Source: Prevotella sp. UBA6994
GTDB lineage: Bacteria; Bacteroidota; Bacteroidia; Bacteroidales; Bacteroidaceae
Length of the DNA stretch: 64,000 bases
Assembly: GCA_002449845.1 (NCBI GenBank)
Contig: DJXW01000037.1
Span: 140,973-204,972, forward strand
Direction: 5' to 3'
The translations under genes were made by a program, and so were the position numbers. Positions 6,248 through 13,609 of this stretch are shown here, piece by piece. The notes beneath the pieces are model-generated. The model saw only the letters and a list, made by a program, of their open reading frames with translations, searched no databases and was not told where the DNA came from. Positions within the stretch are counted from its first letter, which is position 1. Every line of letters starts with the position of its first letter.

Positions 6248-8068
6248 ATGAAAAGAATGTTTATGTTTTTCGCGACCTTGTGGTTAGGAATCATGGGTGC
6301 GAGTGCGCAAGGTTATCACTATGACGTGAACAACGATGGTAGCGTGAATATCAGCGATGCCGTGGCTGTGGTGAACAGGATTCTTGGTAAGACAAACGCT
6401 GGTGATGTAGGAGGAGGCGAGGCTATCGACCTCGGCTTGCCCAGCGGTACGTTATGGTCAAGTTGCAACATTGGTGCGAGTAGCCCTGAGGAATACGGCA
6501 ACTATTATGCTTGGGGCGAGACGGTGGCAAAGAGTGAATATAGTGAAAACAACTACCAATATTACAAGAATGGCAGTTATGTGGATATCGGCTCTGACAT
6601 CAGCGGAACGCAATACGACGTGGCAACGGCGTTGTTGGGAGATGGTTGGCGAATGCCGACGTATGCCGATGTTAATGAGCTGAAAAATAATTGCACAAGC
6701 GAATGGACGACATTCAATGGTGTGTATGGCCGCAAATACACCAGCAAAGTCAACGGCAACAGTATATTCCTCCCTGCTGCAGGCTACCGCTGGGAAGGCA
6801 ACCTCTTCAACACTGGCAAATACGGTGATTACTGGACATCTACGCAGGAAACATTTCACTTTGAATTTAATGAGTTAACAGGTGCCTCCTTTTCCCCCTA
6901 CACTGGTCTATCCATCCGCCCCGTTCGTTCTCCGAAACCAAAGGAAATATACGTTGACCTCGGCTTGCCCAGTGGCACACTTTGGGCGAGCTGCAACATC
7001 GGTGCAAGTAAGCCAGAGGAGTTTGGCGATTATTTTGCGTGGGGCGAGACACAGGGGAGAAAAGGTGTCTTCACCACCACTACGTATCAATATTACCAAA
7101 ACGGCGCATATATAGATATTGGTTCAGACATCTGCGGTACAGAGTATGATGCCGCCACTGCCGCATGGGGCAGCGACTGGCGTATGCCCACCAAGGAACA
7201 GGCCAAGGAACTGTTTGCCAATTGTACGGTGACATCGTCCACTGTCAACGGCGTGAAGGGATATCTTTTCACCAGTAATATCAATGGCAACACCATCTTC
7301 CTGCCAGGTAATGGATGGTGTAATGAAAGGGGATATATAAGCAACTCATTAGGTAGGGGTTGGTATTGGTTGGGAACAGGTGTCACAAGCAATGAAAACA
7401 CGGCATATAGTTTTTTTAACTATGGAAAATCAGTTCTTGATGTGGGTACATCTCGTTACGTAGGCTATGGCATTCGTGCCGTCTGTTCGCATGTGCCCAA
7501 TCCTAACGTCATTAAAAAGGAACCCGAGGCTGTTAACCTCGGCTTACCAAGCGGAACGAAGTGGGCAAGCTTCAACATAGGTGCTACTAAGCCAGAGGAA
7601 TATGGCGACTATTTCGCATGGGGAGAAATAGGTACGAAGTTGGACTATAGTGTGGATACATACTTTTTCTATAATAATAATGGATATACCTCATTGGGTA
7701 TAGACATTAGCGGTACGAAATATGATGTGGCTCGCATGAAATGGGGTGGCAGCTGGGTGATGCCAACTCTTGATGATGTAAAAGAGTTATTTAATAATTG
7801 TACAAGAGAATGGACGACACTCCATGGCGTAGATGGCTTAAAATTCACAAGCAAGAATAATGGCAACAGCATCTTCCTGCCCGCCGCTGGCCGCCGCTGG
7901 AACGGTGACCTCTACTACGCTGGCGAGGACGGCTACTACTGGTCATCTACGCAGGATCCAGACGGCTCGCGCAGCGCCTACTACCTCCTCTTCCGTTCGG
8001 GCAGCGCCTACTGGGACTGCAACTACCGCCTCCTCGGTCGGAGCGTTCGCCCCGTGGTCAGAAATTAG
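6248..8068 (+). CDS. Secreted dockerin-like/FISUMP protein with three C-type-lectin-like domains and a hypervariable C terminus
   Basis: A 606-residue protein with a signal peptide (1-21, GIMGASAQ). Residues 25-47 are a single dockerin/EF-hand-like calcium loop (DVNNDGSVNISDAVAVVNRI). Three tandem copies of the Fibrobacter succinogenes major paralogous (FISUMP) domain follow, beginning near residues 58, 234 and 427. Each opens with DLGLPSGT-W-S-C-NIGA and PEEYG-Y-AWGE and ends with IFLPA-G and IRPV. The third ends in an aromatic/charged segment (GYYWSSTQDPDGSRSAYYLL) whose codons are mostly NNC. The fold is related to formylglycine-generating-enzyme/C-type-lectin proteins, and the known role is ligand display or binding at the surface. 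The partner is unknown. The paralogue at 34823-35515 has one such domain. Confidence 0.8.
   Translation: MKRMFMFFATLWLGIMGASAQGYHYDVNNDGSVNISDAVAVVNRILGKTNAGDVGGGEAIDLGLPSGTLWSSCNIGASSPEEYGNYYAWGETVAKSEYSENNYQYYKNGSYVDIGSDISGTQYDVATALLGDGWRMPTYADVNELKNNCTSEWTTFNGVYGRKYTSKVNGNSIFLPAAGYRWEGNLFNTGKYGDYWTSTQETFHFEFNELTGASFSPYTGLSIRPVRSPKPKEIYVDLGLPSGTLWASCNIGASKPEEFGDYFAWGETQGRKGVFTTTTYQYYQNGAYIDIGSDICGTEYDAATAAWGSDWRMPTKEQAKELFANCTVTSSTVNGVKGYLFTSNINGNTIFLPGNGWCNERGYISNSLGRGWYWLGTGVTSNENTAYSFFNYGKSVLDVGTSRYVGYGIRAVCSHVPNPNVIKKEPEAVNLGLPSGTKWASFNIGATKPEEYGDYFAWGEIGTKLDYSVDTYFFYNNNGYTSLGIDISGTKYDVARMKWGGSWVMPTLDDVKELFNNCTREWTTLHGVDGLKFTSKNNGNSIFLPAAGRRWNGDLYYAGEDGYYWSSTQDPDGSRSAYYLLFRSGSAYWDCNYRLLGRSVRPVVRN
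7892..8043 (+). other. Candidate diversity-generating-retroelement variable region (copy A)
   Basis: The last 50 or so codons of the third FISUMP domain. By my count 33 of 50 codons end in C, and variable residues are Tyr, Asp, Arg, Ser, Leu and Ala on NNC codons. Against the equal-length copy at 35339-35488, 17 or so codons differ only at positions 1 and/or 2 with the third base kept. Domains 1 and 2 of the same gene lack this composition over their last half. This is the pattern left when template AAC codons are randomised at adenines. It is an inference: no template is visible here. Confidence 0.55.
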
Positions 8069-8111
8069 TGCATCCTTCCCCAAAAAACGTGAAAAAGCCC
8101 CCAACTAATCC

Positions 8112-8188
8112 CTAAAAGATACGCAACGGCGGTGGGGCGCAGGCTCCCAAGCCTGCGTGAAGCCCCACTGCCGTTGCGTATCTTTTAG
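8112..8188. other. Long hairpin downstream of the FISUMP gene (shared 3' cassette, possible terminator)
   Basis: Outer arms of 19 bp (8112-8130 / 8170-8188) are perfect. Inside, GTGGGGC pairs with GCCCCAC and GCAGGCT with AGCCTGC around a four-base loop, with a 5-nt bulge. A degenerate homologue follows the second FISUMP gene at 35561-35634. The sequence between stop codon and hairpin is also shared. It may terminate transcription. In characterised retroelement target genes a hairpin after the variable region promotes homing. Confidence 0.7.
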
Positions 8189-8267
8189 GCTCGGCTTTAA
8201 CATCGTACCAACGTGTCCATACTAATTTTTTTTCCATCATCCATTTGTTTGTTACGATGATTATTTG

Positions 8268-8276
8268 TAATTTTGC
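8268..8276 (+). promoter_or_regulatory. -7 promoter element for dnaB
   Basis: TAATTTTGC lies 27 bases before the dnaB ATG, with a TTTG-like box around 8244-8251. Confidence 0.65.
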
Positions 8277-8303
8277 AATCCATTTCATTTAATCTTTCGT
8301 AAC

Positions 8304-9815
8304 ATGCCTGACAATAACTCAAACAACATACGGAGAGGTGGTCAAACACCTATCGACAATACTTACGGACACCTACAACCGCAAGCGTTGGAGATAGAGC
8401 GAATGGTGCTGGGCGCGCTGATGATAGACAAGGATGCTTTTTCTATTGTGTCTGAAATCATCCGCCCCGAAACCTTTTACGAGCCACGCCACCAGAAGAT
8501 TTTCCTTGCCATACGCACGCTCAACATGGATGAGAAACCTGTTGACATCATGACCGTGGTGGAAGAGCTCAAGCATGAAGGGACGTTAGACAGCATTGGT
8601 GGTGCTGAATACATTATCGAACTGAGTTCTCGTGTGGCTTCGTCTGCTCACATAGAATACCATGCCCATATCTTGGCACAGAAATTCCTTGCCCGACAGT
8701 TGATTTCGTTTGCCAGTAGGGTAGAGACCAATGCTTTCGACGAGACATTAGACATAGATGCCGTGATGCAGAAGGCAGAGGGAGAACTGTTTGAGATTTC
8801 CCAGAAAAACATGAAGCAAGACTACACCCAGATAGATCCCGTAATTACTTTGGCTGTAGAAACCTTGCAGAAAGCATCCGCCAATAAGGGAGGTCTGACG
8901 GGAGTTCCGTCGGGATATACCAAGTTGGATGAGAAAACCTCTGGTTGGCAACCCAGCGACTTGGTGATTATCGCCGGTCGCCCCGCCATGGGAAAGACAT
9001 CGCTTGCATTGAGCATTGCCAAGAACATTGCGGTAGATTATCGTGAGCCTATTGCCTTCTTCTCTCTTGAAATGAGTAACGTGCAGTTGGTACAGCGATT
9101 GATGTCAAACGTCTGCGAGATACCGGGCAACAAGATTCTAAACGGTCAGCTTACCGCCGACGAGTGGGAACGGTTGGATAAGAATCTGCGCCAGCTCACA
9201 GGAGCACCTATCTATGTAGATGATACACCAGGATTATCGGTGTTTGAATTGCGCACGAAGGCTCGAAGACTTGTACGAGAGAAAGGCGTGAAGGTGATTA
9301 TGATAGACTATCTGCAATTGATGAACGCCAACGGAATGCGTTTTGGCAACCGTCAGGAAGAAGTGTCAACCATATCCCGCTCGCTCAAGGGACTTGCCAA
9401 GGAGTTGAACATTCCCATCCTTGCCCTGTCGCAGTTGAACCGTACCGTAGAGAATCGTGAGGGATTGGAAGGCAAACGTCCACAATTGAGCGACCTCCGC
9501 GAGTCGGGAGCCATTGAGCAAGATGCCGACTTGGTTTTGTTTGTCCACCGTCCGGAATATTATCGCATCTTTAAGGATGAGAAAGGAAACGACCTGCACG
9601 GCAAGGCGCAAGTGATTATAGCCAAGCACCGTAAGGGAGGCATGGGCGATATTCTGTTAGACTTCAAGGGAGAGTTTACCCGTTTCCAGAATCCGGAAGA
9701 TTCTTATTTCACTCCAGTGGCTCCTTCCAATGGTGGAGGAGAGATTGTGGGCAGTAAAATGAATGGTTATGATGACCCATTTGGAGAGGCTCCGCCAGAT
9801 AATTTACCATATTAA
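8304..9815 (+). CDS. dnaB: Replicative DNA helicase DnaB
   Basis: The hexameric 5'-3' helicase that unwinds DNA at the replication fork. The 503 residues comprise an N-terminal helical domain (about 25-130), a linker helix and a RecA-like C-terminal domain. Walker A is GRPAMGKT (225-232), Walker B lies in VIMIDYLQLM, and the DnaB-specific segments IPILALSQLNRTVENR and LRESGAIEQDADLVLFVHR are present. No intein interrupts the Walker A region. The glycine/asparagine-rich start and acidic C-terminal tail are typical for Bacteroidetes. It has its own promoter and stands alone between the FISUMP gene and the leu operon. Confidence 0.96.
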   Translation: MPDNNSNNIRRGGQTPIDNTYGHLQPQALEIERMVLGALMIDKDAFSIVSEIIRPETFYEPRHQKIFLAIRTLNMDEKPVDIMTVVEELKHEGTLDSIGGAEYIIELSSRVASSAHIEYHAHILAQKFLARQLISFASRVETNAFDETLDIDAVMQKAEGELFEISQKNMKQDYTQIDPVITLAVETLQKASANKGGLTGVPSGYTKLDEKTSGWQPSDLVIIAGRPAMGKTSLALSIAKNIAVDYREPIAFFSLEMSNVQLVQRLMSNVCEIPGNKILNGQLTADEWERLDKNLRQLTGAPIYVDDTPGLSVFELRTKARRLVREKGVKVIMIDYLQLMNANGMRFGNRQEEVSTISRSLKGLAKELNIPILALSQLNRTVENREGLEGKRPQLSDLRESGAIEQDADLVLFVHRPEYYRIFKDEKGNDLHGKAQVIIAKHRKGGMGDILLDFKGEFTRFQNPEDSYFTPVAPSNGGGEIVGSKMNGYDDPFGEAPPDNLPY

Positions 9816-9868
9816 TCCACCGAAAAGTTAGAATTTGTAAGATAATAAGCGAAAATAGTGATAAATTA

Positions 9869-9901
9869 TTTGTTTGTATCGTTGTAAATGATTATCTTTG
9901 C
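9869..9901 (+). promoter_or_regulatory. Promoter of the leu operon
   Basis: TTTG (9869-9872), a 20-base spacer, then TATCTTTGC (9893-9901): a textbook Bacteroidetes promoter. Transcription would start near 9908, giving a leader of about 195 nt before leuA. Confidence 0.8.
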
Positions 9902-9920
9902 AGCCGCAAAAAATAAAGAT

Positions 9921-10007
9921 ATGAGAATCAATTATAGTGAACTACTAAGCATTATTATTCGAATTCGACTTCAAGAAGTGGTCGGAAGTGATAGGGTATG
10001 CATGTAG
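9921..10007 (+). CDS. leu operon leader peptide (28 aa, branched-chain rich)
   Basis: The small frame opens 13 bases after the predicted transcription start. It encodes 28 residues beginning MRINYSELLSIIIRIRLQEV. Eleven of the 28 residues are Leu, Ile or Val, concentrated in codons 8-21. This is the composition of an attenuator peptide that senses charged tRNA for the amino acids made by the operon. Its stop (10005-10007) precedes the terminator hairpin by 25 bases, and its 3' codons hold one strand of the antiterminator. It is not expected to have a function as a protein. Confidence 0.8.
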   Translation: MRINYSELLSIIIRIRLQEVVGSDRVCM

Positions 10008-10048
10008 TTTTTGCTATGTTAGAGAAATATAGAGCCTTTCCACTTCCG
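9966..10048 (+). promoter_or_regulatory. Transcription attenuator: protector and antiterminator strands
   Basis: Three alternative pairings can be read. (1) CGACTTC (9966-9972) can pair with the following GAAGTGGTCG, sequestering region 2. (2) CGGAAGTG (9983-9990), within the leader-peptide codons, is perfectly complementary to CACTTCCG (10041-10048). (3) CACT of that same segment is needed for the upper terminator stem. Pairing 2 and the terminator therefore exclude each other. A ribosome stalled at the Leu/Ile/Val codons (9942-9983) would block pairing 1 and favour read-through. Confidence 0.75.
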
Positions 10049-10070
10049 TATGAGTGTGAAAGGCTTTTTT
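10033..10070 (+). terminator. leu attenuator terminator
   Basis: AGCCTTTC (10033-10040) pairs with GAAAGGCT (10058-10065). CACT/AGTG extends the stem with a one-base bulge, and a T-run follows. It lies between leader peptide and leuA, so it controls entry into the operon. Confidence 0.85.
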
Positions 10071-10103
10071 CTTGAAGAATGACAATTAATACAAACATAA
10101 AAG

Positions 10104-11603
10104 ATGAGTGACAGATTATTTATCTTCGACACAACGCTTCGAGACGGAGAACAAGTTCCCGGTTGCCAGTTGAACACGGTAGAAAAAATACAGGTGGCTA
10201 AACAACTGGAGCAATTGGGTGTGGACGTGATAGAGGCAGGTTTCCCCATATCCAGTCCAGGGGATTACAGTTCAGTAATAGAGATTTCAAAGGCGGTGAC
10301 ATGGCCAACGATTTGCGCCCTTACACGAGCCGTGCAAAAAGACATCGACATTGCTGCAGAATCCCTGCAATATGCCAAGCATAAACGTATTCATACGGGA
10401 ATAGGCACTTCGGATTCACATATTAAATATAAGTTTAATTCCACGCGTGAGGAAATCATCGAACGTGCGGTGGCTGCCGTGAAATATGCAAAGAAATACG
10501 TGGAAGACGTAGAGTTCTATGCTGAGGATGCAGGTCGTACAGACAACGAATATCTGGCACAAGTGGTAGAAGCCGTGATTAAGGCTGGAGCCACCGTGGT
10601 TAATATTCCCGACACTACGGGCTATTGCTTGCCACAGGAATATGGCGATAAAATCAAGTATTTGATGGAGCATGTGGACGGTATAGACAAGGCTATCATT
10701 TCCACACATTGTCACAACGACTTGGGAATGGCTACTGCCAACACGTTCTGTGGTGTAATGAACGGAGCCCGTCAGGTGGAAGTGACTGTCAATGGCATTG
10801 GAGAGAGAGCGGGCAACACTTCGTTGGAGGAAATAGCCATGATATTGAAGTGTCACAAACACTTAGGCATAGACACCAATATCAATACCAATAAAATCTA
10901 TCCTATCAGTAGGATGGTTTCCAGTTTGATGAATATGCCAGTGCAGCCTAATAAGGCAATTGTAGGCAGAAATGCTTTTGCCCATTCCAGTGGTATTCAT
11001 CAGGATGGTGTTCTTAAAAACGTTCATACCTACGAAATCATTGACCCGAAAGACATTGGCTTGGACGATAATTCAATTGTATTGACGGCTCGTTCGGGTC
11101 GTGCAGCACTCAAGTATCGTCTCCATGTAAACGGTGTGGATGTGGACAATGAGGCAAAGCTCGATAAGATTTATCAGAAGTTCCTGAAACTTGCAGACCA
11201 GAAGAAAGAGGTAACCGATGCCGATGTATTGATGCTGGCAGGTGCAGATACGGCAGATACACATGGCGTAAAGCTCGACTTCTTACAAGTGACTACAGGC
11301 ATGGGTGTAAGAAGCGTGGCAAGTATCGGACTCGACTTGGCAGGACAGAAGTTTGAGGCTGCTTCTACCGGAAATGGTCCCGTTGATGCCGCTATCAAGG
11401 CATTGAAAAAGATTATCTCCAAGCAAATGACCATGAAGGAATTTACTATCCAAGCCATCAGCAAAGGTTCGGATGACGTGGGTAAGGTTCACATGCAGGT
11501 GGAATATGACGGACAAGTTTATTATGGATTTGGTGCCAACACCGACATCGTGACAGCTTCGGTAGAGGCTTATATTGATTGTATCAACAAATTTAGGAAA
11601 TAA
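10104..11603 (+). CDS. leuA: 2-isopropylmalate synthase
   Basis: Condenses acetyl-CoA with 2-oxoisovalerate, the first committed step of leucine synthesis. The 499-residue length is usual. The N-terminal HMGL-like barrel has FDTTLRDGEQVPG (8-20) and the metal ligands H202 and H204 in STHCHNDLG. NGIGERAGNTSLEE is the second family signature. The C-terminal 130 residues form the LeuA dimer/regulatory domain, which binds leucine in characterised enzymes, so feedback inhibition adds to the upstream attenuator. It is the first gene of leuA-leuC-leuD-cimA-leuB, two bases before leuC. Confidence 0.95.
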   Translation: MSDRLFIFDTTLRDGEQVPGCQLNTVEKIQVAKQLEQLGVDVIEAGFPISSPGDYSSVIEISKAVTWPTICALTRAVQKDIDIAAESLQYAKHKRIHTGIGTSDSHIKYKFNSTREEIIERAVAAVKYAKKYVEDVEFYAEDAGRTDNEYLAQVVEAVIKAGATVVNIPDTTGYCLPQEYGDKIKYLMEHVDGIDKAIISTHCHNDLGMATANTFCGVMNGARQVEVTVNGIGERAGNTSLEEIAMILKCHKHLGIDTNINTNKIYPISRMVSSLMNMPVQPNKAIVGRNAFAHSSGIHQDGVLKNVHTYEIIDPKDIGLDDNSIVLTARSGRAALKYRLHVNGVDVDNEAKLDKIYQKFLKLADQKKEVTDADVLMLAGADTADTHGVKLDFLQVTTGMGVRSVASIGLDLAGQKFEAASTGNGPVDAAIKALKKIISKQMTMKEFTIQAISKGSDDVGKVHMQVEYDGQVYYGFGANTDIVTASVEAYIDCINKFRK

Positions 11604-11605
11604 AT

Positions 11606-13000
11606 ATGAATACATTGTTTGATAAGATTTGGGATAAGCATGTGGTGCAAGTCATTGAGGGCGGTCCTACACAGTTGTATATAGATCGTCTGTACGTGCA
11701 CGAAGTAACGTCGCCACAGGCTTTTGCGGGAATGCGTGAACGAGGACTCTCGTGTTTTCGTCCGAACAAGATTTATTGTATGCCCGACCATAATACGCCA
11801 ACACACGACCAAGACAAGCCCATCGTTGACCCTGTTTCGAAGAAGCAGGTAGATACGTTGGCACAAAACTGCAAGGATTTTGGGTTGACGCATTATGCCA
11901 TGAATACTCCTGACAACGGGATTATTCATGTGGTAGGACCCGAGAAAGGACTTTCTCTTCCTGGTATGACCATCGTCTGTGGTGATTCCCACACTTCTAC
12001 TCACGGCGCAATGGGAGCCGTTGCGTTTGGTATTGGAACATCTGAGGTGGAGATGGTCATGGCTTCGCAATGTATCTTGCAACAGAAGCCTAAATCGATG
12101 CGTATCAGCATTCATGGCTCGCTGAATAAGGGTGTTACTGCAAAGGATGTGGCACTTTATCTGATGAGTCAGCTCACCACGTCGGGTGCAACGGGATATT
12201 TCGTGGAATACAGTGGTCAGGCTGTTCGCGAAATGTCTATGGAAGGAAGGCTGACGCTTTGTAATCTTTCCATAGAAATGGGAGCACGCGGTGGATTTGT
12301 AGCTCCTGATGAAACCACTTTTGCTTATATTCAAGGTAAGGAATACGCACCAAAGGGTGAGGAATGGAATCAAGCATTGGCTTATTGGAAAACACTGAAA
12401 AGTGGCGATGATGCAGTGTTTGATAAGGAATTGGAGTTTCATGCTTCCGATATAGAACCACGTATCACGTATGGTACCAATCCTGGGATGGGTATTGGTA
12501 TTACAGAGCATATTCCTACGTTATCAGAAATATCCGACGCAGGAAAGGCTTCTTTCCAAAAAAGTTTGGATTATATGGGATTCCATCCCGGAGAGAAATT
12601 GTTGGGACACCCCATTGATTACGTATTCTTAGGTGCCTGTACCAATGGACGTATCGAAGACTTCCGTGCCTTCGCCAGTTTGGTGGCAGGTAAACACAAG
12701 GCGGAAAACGTGGTTGCATGGTTAGTGCCAGGTAGTTGGGCTGTTGACCGCCAGATTCGGCAAGAAGGATTAGACAAGATATTAGAGGCAGCAGGTTTTG
12801 AGATTCGTCAACCTGGATGTTCTGCTTGTCTTGCCATGAATGACGATAAAGTACCGGCAGGTAAATATTGTGTATCTACAAGCAACAGAAACTTTGAAGG
12901 TCGTCAAGGACCAGGTTCCAAAACCATTTTGGCAAGTCCGTTGGTTGCGGCTGCTGCTGCCATAACGGGAAAGATAACCGATCCTCGTGATTTCATCTAA
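11606..13000 (+). CDS. leuC: 3-isopropylmalate dehydratase, large subunit
   Basis: The aconitase-family subunit that, with LeuD, isomerises 2- to 3-isopropylmalate using a [4Fe-4S] cluster. The 464 residues contain the cluster ligands C345 (FLGACTNGR) and C405/C408 (GCSACLAMN). They also contain the aconitase motifs CGDSHTSTHGAMG (125-137) and VVGPEKGLSLPG (109-120). The ATG at 11606 follows the leuA stop by two bases, implying translational coupling. The same subunit pair can act on citramalate, which fits the cimA gene downstream. Confidence 0.95.
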   Translation: MNTLFDKIWDKHVVQVIEGGPTQLYIDRLYVHEVTSPQAFAGMRERGLSCFRPNKIYCMPDHNTPTHDQDKPIVDPVSKKQVDTLAQNCKDFGLTHYAMNTPDNGIIHVVGPEKGLSLPGMTIVCGDSHTSTHGAMGAVAFGIGTSEVEMVMASQCILQQKPKSMRISIHGSLNKGVTAKDVALYLMSQLTTSGATGYFVEYSGQAVREMSMEGRLTLCNLSIEMGARGGFVAPDETTFAYIQGKEYAPKGEEWNQALAYWKTLKSGDDAVFDKELEFHASDIEPRITYGTNPGMGIGITEHIPTLSEISDAGKASFQKSLDYMGFHPGEKLLGHPIDYVFLGACTNGRIEDFRAFASLVAGKHKAENVVAWLVPGSWAVDRQIRQEGLDKILEAAGFEIRQPGCSACLAMNDDKVPAGKYCVSTSNRNFEGRQGPGSKTILASPLVAAAAAITGKITDPRDFI

Positions 13001-13018
13001 TCTTAAAAACTTCAAGCA

Positions 13019-13609
13019 ATGAAACAGAAATTCAATATTATCACTTCTACTTGTATTCCTCTTCCATTGGAGAATGTAGATACCGACCAGATTATCCCAG
13101 CCCGTTTCCTCAAGGCAACCGACAAGGAGGGTATGGGAGACAACCTTTTTCGTGATTGGAGATATCATCCTGACGGTTCACCAAAGAAAGACTTTGTACT
13201 CAACGACCCTTCTTATTCGGGCGTGATATTGGTGGCTGGCAAGAATTTCGGTTCTGGTTCCAGTCGTGAACATGCAGCATGGGCTATCGCCGGTTACGGC
13301 TTCCGAGTGGTCATCAGTTCTTTTTTCGCTGATATTCATAAGAATAACGAACTGAACAATTTTGTCTTGCCCGTCGTGGTGAGCGAGCCTTTCCTTCAAG
13401 AATTGTTCCAATCCATTGCTGAAGACCATGCAACGGAAGTGGAAGTTGACCTGCCGAATCAGACCGTTACCAATAAAAAGACGGGAAACAGTGAGCATTT
13501 TGAAATCAATGCTTACAAGAAACATTGTCTGATGAATGGCTTGGACGATATAGATTATCTCGTTCAGAATAAAGATAAGACAGAGGCATGGGAAAGACAG
13601 AACCTGTAA
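13019..13609 (+). CDS. leuD: 3-isopropylmalate dehydratase, small subunit
   Basis: The swivel-domain partner of LeuC, 196 residues. The substrate-recognition loop KNFGSGSSREHAAWA (75-89) and the N-terminal NVDTDQIIPARFL (19-31) are intact. It follows leuC by 18 bases, and its last 22 bases overlap the start of the next gene in another frame. Pathway role: leucine, and probably isoleucine via the citramalate route. Confidence 0.95.
   Translation: MKQKFNIITSTCIPLPLENVDTDQIIPARFLKATDKEGMGDNLFRDWRYHPDGSPKKDFVLNDPSYSGVILVAGKNFGSGSSREHAAWAIAGYGFRVVISSFFADIHKNNELNNFVLPVVVSEPFLQELFQSIAEDHATEVEVDLPNQTVTNKKTGNSEHFEINAYKKHCLMNGLDDIDYLVQNKDKTEAWERQNL

Noticed and set aside
8069..8303. Template repeat or reverse transcriptase next to the FISUMP gene
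   Set aside because: The interval holds only the shared flank, the hairpin and the dnaB promoter. No open frame in the window has reverse-transcriptase motifs, and no A-rich near-copy of the variable region was found by eye.
11570..12511. 313-codon open frame antisense to leuC
   Set aside because: Cys/His/Arg-rich composition typical of a shadow frame; the plus strand encodes an intact LeuC.
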